Shown: one piece after another, positions 6,704 through 8,776 of the stretch
Layout: the number at the start of each line of letters is the position of its first letter
Numbering within the stretch: the stretch's first letter is position 1
Assembly (NCBI GenBank): GCA_002505495.1
Contig: DAVI01000107.1
Span: 23,901 to 32,676, forward strand
From: Euryarchaeota archaeon UBA59
GTDB lineage: Archaea; Thermoplasmatota; Poseidoniia; Poseidoniales; Thalassarchaeaceae
DNA: 8,776 nucleotides
Direction of reading: 5' to 3'
Notes under the pieces: generated by a model
The model's input: the letters and a program-made list of their open reading frames with translations, nothing else
The model's database searches: none
Told to the model about the DNA's origin: nothing
Program-made: the position numbers and the translations under genes

Positions 6704-6710
6704 CATATCA
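6704..6710 (+). promoter_or_regulatory. TATA-like box before the large secreted protein gene
   Basis: CATATCA is centred 27 bases before the ATG at 6734, the spacing for a leaderless archaeal transcript. The gene has no Shine-Dalgarno site (GTACGCGC precedes the ATG), which agrees with leaderless translation. The match to a TATA consensus is only moderate and the gap after the previous gene is short, so read-through transcription is equally possible. Confidence 0.28.
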
Positions 6711-6733
6711 AGGTCACAGTTGTTCGTACGCGC

Positions 6734-8776
6734 ATGAAGAGAACTGCGGTAACGCTTGCGATTTTGCTTGTTTGCATGACTTTCGCACCGACCTTGGCAC
6801 AGATCCCAGCACCTAACGACAGCCAGCCCATCAGCGGCGCCACACGAACCTTGAGCATCGACGGACATGTCAACACCAAGTTTGCCGGTGTTGGTGCCGA
6901 TGTGGAAATAATGGCCCTTACAAGAGGTCACACAGATTCTACTCTGGTTTACTCTGACATCATCAAGTATCCTGAAATCGACCCGATTGAACTCATTTCC
7001 TCGACTAGCCTACCCGGTTCGGGAGTCGTCATCGATACTATCGTACTGACACGAGTTGGTGTCCACGAGGACGATGGAAACACCATGAGGTGGGAAGGGG
7101 TTTACACCATTCCCAGCAGTTCTGTTGGAGGAGTGTATGGCGCCAGAGTGATTGCAGAAGATGGGGTCTTGGTCGCGGTGGATGACCCGACGCAACTGGG
7201 TCAAGTTTTACGTGGCGAAATTGAGAAGGTTCTCCAAGCCATAGACGACGCTTGGGATACGGCAAATCCCTGTCTGGAAATCAAGGGTGAGTTCGATTCA
7301 TTGGAGGCGATAGTCATCGGTAACGGAGATTGGTCCACATTCGTGACGGTTGCAACCGAGGGTCAGGGGATAGGTGGCAGTGAGCAACTGTGGGATTCCA
7401 TGATCGATGCAGGACACAACCAGTACAACATGTCTGCCGGAGCAAACTTCCTAGAGGCACTGATGGTATTGTTAGATTCAGATGATGTCAATGCTGGATT
7501 ATCATTCATCACGGGGCTCATGCTCTATACAGCCGAATTTCCACTGCCTCGGACATTCGAAGATTTCGATGAGGTTGGTGAATACCTTCGACTGTTTAAT
7601 TCGGTAGAGAACTTCACACGATTTGAGGGAACTGGTGATTTTGAAGCAGCATACAATGCACTTCTCGGCAGCGACGAATGGCTCGCTCTGAGGGCGGCGT
7701 TCGACGACCTTGCAAACAGCACCAAGGAAGCTGAAGCAATGCAGACCATCATGCAAAATATCGCTTTACTTGCTGTATCAGGCCACCCCGATGCTATCTT
7801 GGATGCCTTGGAGGCATGGGTCGAACCATTGATGGAGGGTGACATGGGTAACATGACTCCATTCCAAGTTTTTATTGTTCGCTGGATTGAGATGGGAGAC
7901 AAAATCGATGGCGAAACCGACATCCATGACACGGATGGGGATGGTATGCCAGACCAGATCATCTGGGAATACGAGAAACTCCTCGAGACCACCGAGGGAC
8001 AGACTTGGGCCGCAAACATGGAGTCGAGCTCATCCTCAGCCTATGTGAATGACGCTTTCGACAAATTCAACACTCTTCCAGAGGACATTATTGATCACCT
8101 CTGGACTTCAGTAGAAAATGAGGTTTGGAATGAATCCGGTGTTGTCCTCATGGATTTCGTAGACTGGGCAGAGAATGCTTCTGGAATAGACAGAGAAATG
8201 GGATGGGAACCCGGCGGTGAGGAAGAGGAAGAGGAAGAGACTTCAGAAGACTATGTGGCCTTCGAGGAACTCTACGATGTTCGCACCAGCGTCTATGATG
8301 GACATGTCCTCGACCTAGGAATAGAACTGGAGTTCTGGGGACCTGATGATGACAATGACTACCCGAATGGGTTCCCTATGAGCATGACCAACAACCATGG
8401 TGTTACGATTAATGCGGTTCTGGTGCAAACGGATAACGACCGTAGCAGATATCTCGGTCGTTTGACCGCGAATATCATTGAAGATGCAGTATGGACCTTC
8501 TCCCAGCCGATGGAGAATTACAATGGGGACGTATCTAAAATTGACAATGCCAAACTCCAACTTGAAGCTCTCCGACCTTCTATGATGGCTACAATGGCGT
8601 GGGAAGGTTTTGATGAGATTTTCATCGTCTCTGCACTAGGTGTCATAGTAGACCAAGATGAGACTACTTCAGTCAATTCACCCTACACTCTCAGCGCACT
8701 TTCCTACGACGCAACCGGTCCTGTTCAAGGTGCAGAGGTTGATGTCGCCATCCTTCGCATATCACCCCAACAAGCA
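6734..8776 (+). CDS. Large secreted/surface protein with signal peptide and calcium-loop motif (gene continues past the right edge)
   Basis: The first 681 residues of an exported protein of unknown function; no stop occurs before the window ends. MKRT followed by AVTLAILLVCMTFAPTLAQ is a classic signal peptide with a likely cut after TLA (residue 22). Residues about 37-150 look like a beta-sandwich module (GVGADVEIMALTRG through VYGARVIAEDG). Residues 155-385 are mostly helical (for example EIEKVLQAIDDAW, DFEAAYNALLGSDEW, DAILDALEAWVEPL). A calcium-binding loop, DTDGDGMPD, lies at 399-407 and resembles thrombospondin type 3 or EF-hand-like loops of secreted proteins. A run of seven glutamates (496-502) separates the helical part from a second beta-rich region ending SALSYDATGPVQGAEVDV, like an Ig-type or transthyretin-like module. 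Only one cysteine (C180) remains after signal removal, unlike the six-cysteine neighbour. It is probably a cell-surface or adhesion-type protein; substrate or partner is unknown. Confidence 0.88.
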   Translation, partial: MKRTAVTLAILLVCMTFAPTLAQIPAPNDSQPISGATRTLSIDGHVNTKFAGVGADVEIMALTRGHTDSTLVYSDIIKYPEIDPIELISSTSLPGSGVVIDTIVLTRVGVHEDDGNTMRWEGVYTIPSSSVGGVYGARVIAEDGVLVAVDDPTQLGQVLRGEIEKVLQAIDDAWDTANPCLEIKGEFDSLEAIVIGNGDWSTFVTVATEGQGIGGSEQLWDSMIDAGHNQYNMSAGANFLEALMVLLDSDDVNAGLSFITGLMLYTAEFPLPRTFEDFDEVGEYLRLFNSVENFTRFEGTGDFEAAYNALLGSDEWLALRAAFDDLANSTKEAEAMQTIMQNIALLAVSGHPDAILDALEAWVEPLMEGDMGNMTPFQVFIVRWIEMGDKIDGETDIHDTDGDGMPDQIIWEYEKLLETTEGQTWAANMESSSSSAYVNDAFDKFNTLPEDIIDHLWTSVENEVWNESGVVLMDFVDWAENASGIDREMGWEPGGEEEEEEETSEDYVAFEELYDVRTSVYDGHVLDLGIELEFWGPDDDNDYPNGFPMSMTNNHGVTINAVLVQTDNDRSRYLGRLTANIIEDAVWTFSQPMENYNGDVSKIDNAKLQLEALRPSMMATMAWEGFDEIFIVSALGVIVDQDETTSVNSPYTLSALSYDATGPVQGAEVDVAILRISPQQA

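Noticed and set aside
6490..6816. A 108-residue open frame on the plus strand between the two secreted-protein genes
   Set aside because: It overlaps the end of the six-cysteine gene and the signal-peptide region of the next gene in another frame; its composition is not protein-like.
8219..8239. GAG/GAA purine repeat, considered as a microsatellite or phase-variation tract
   Set aside because: It is in frame, encodes seven glutamates using alternating codons and is short, so it is better read as an acidic linker.

Overview
The window looks like chromosomal DNA from a marine planktonic archaeon, most likely a Thermoplasmatota lineage such as Marine Group II (Candidatus Poseidoniales). This assignment is inferred, because there is no rRNA in the window. 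It rests on an archaeal-type presenilin-like membrane protease, compact genes with few clear Shine-Dalgarno sites, AT-rich boxes about 27 bases upstream of some start codons (as in leaderless archaeal mRNAs), and acidic secreted proteins with N-terminal signal sequences.

Left part (1-2957, minus strand): a presenilin/signal-peptide-peptidase-type intramembrane aspartyl protease (GxGD family), followed 48 bases downstream by the 5' end of serS, which runs off the left edge. The protease is the most remarkable gene here. Its nine-helix catalytic core closely resembles archaeal presenilin homologues, but about 370 residues of predicted extracellular, beta-propeller-like sequence lie between transmembrane helices 3 and 4.

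Middle part (2999-5485): divergent from the protease, folC (folylpolyglutamate/dihydrofolate synthase) overlaps a dCMP deaminase-family gene by four bases. This pairing fits thymidylate supply: dUMP formation plus retention of the folate cofactor. Convergent with them is a small P-loop nucleotide-kinase-like protein. Its sequence resembles P-loop domains that I recall being fused to deoxycytidylate deaminases in bacteria, so deaminase and kinase-like protein may form a split pair.

Right part (5663-8776, plus strand): two surface or secreted proteins of unknown function. The first is a 338-residue protein with an N-terminal signal/anchor and six cysteines. The second is the first 681 residues of a large signal-peptide-bearing protein with a calcium-binding DxDGDGxxD-type loop and a glutamate run; it continues past the right edge. 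This end appears more AT-rich than the housekeeping block.

No tRNA, rRNA, CRISPR array, insertion sequence or other mobile element was seen, and no gene-free gap reaches 300 bases.
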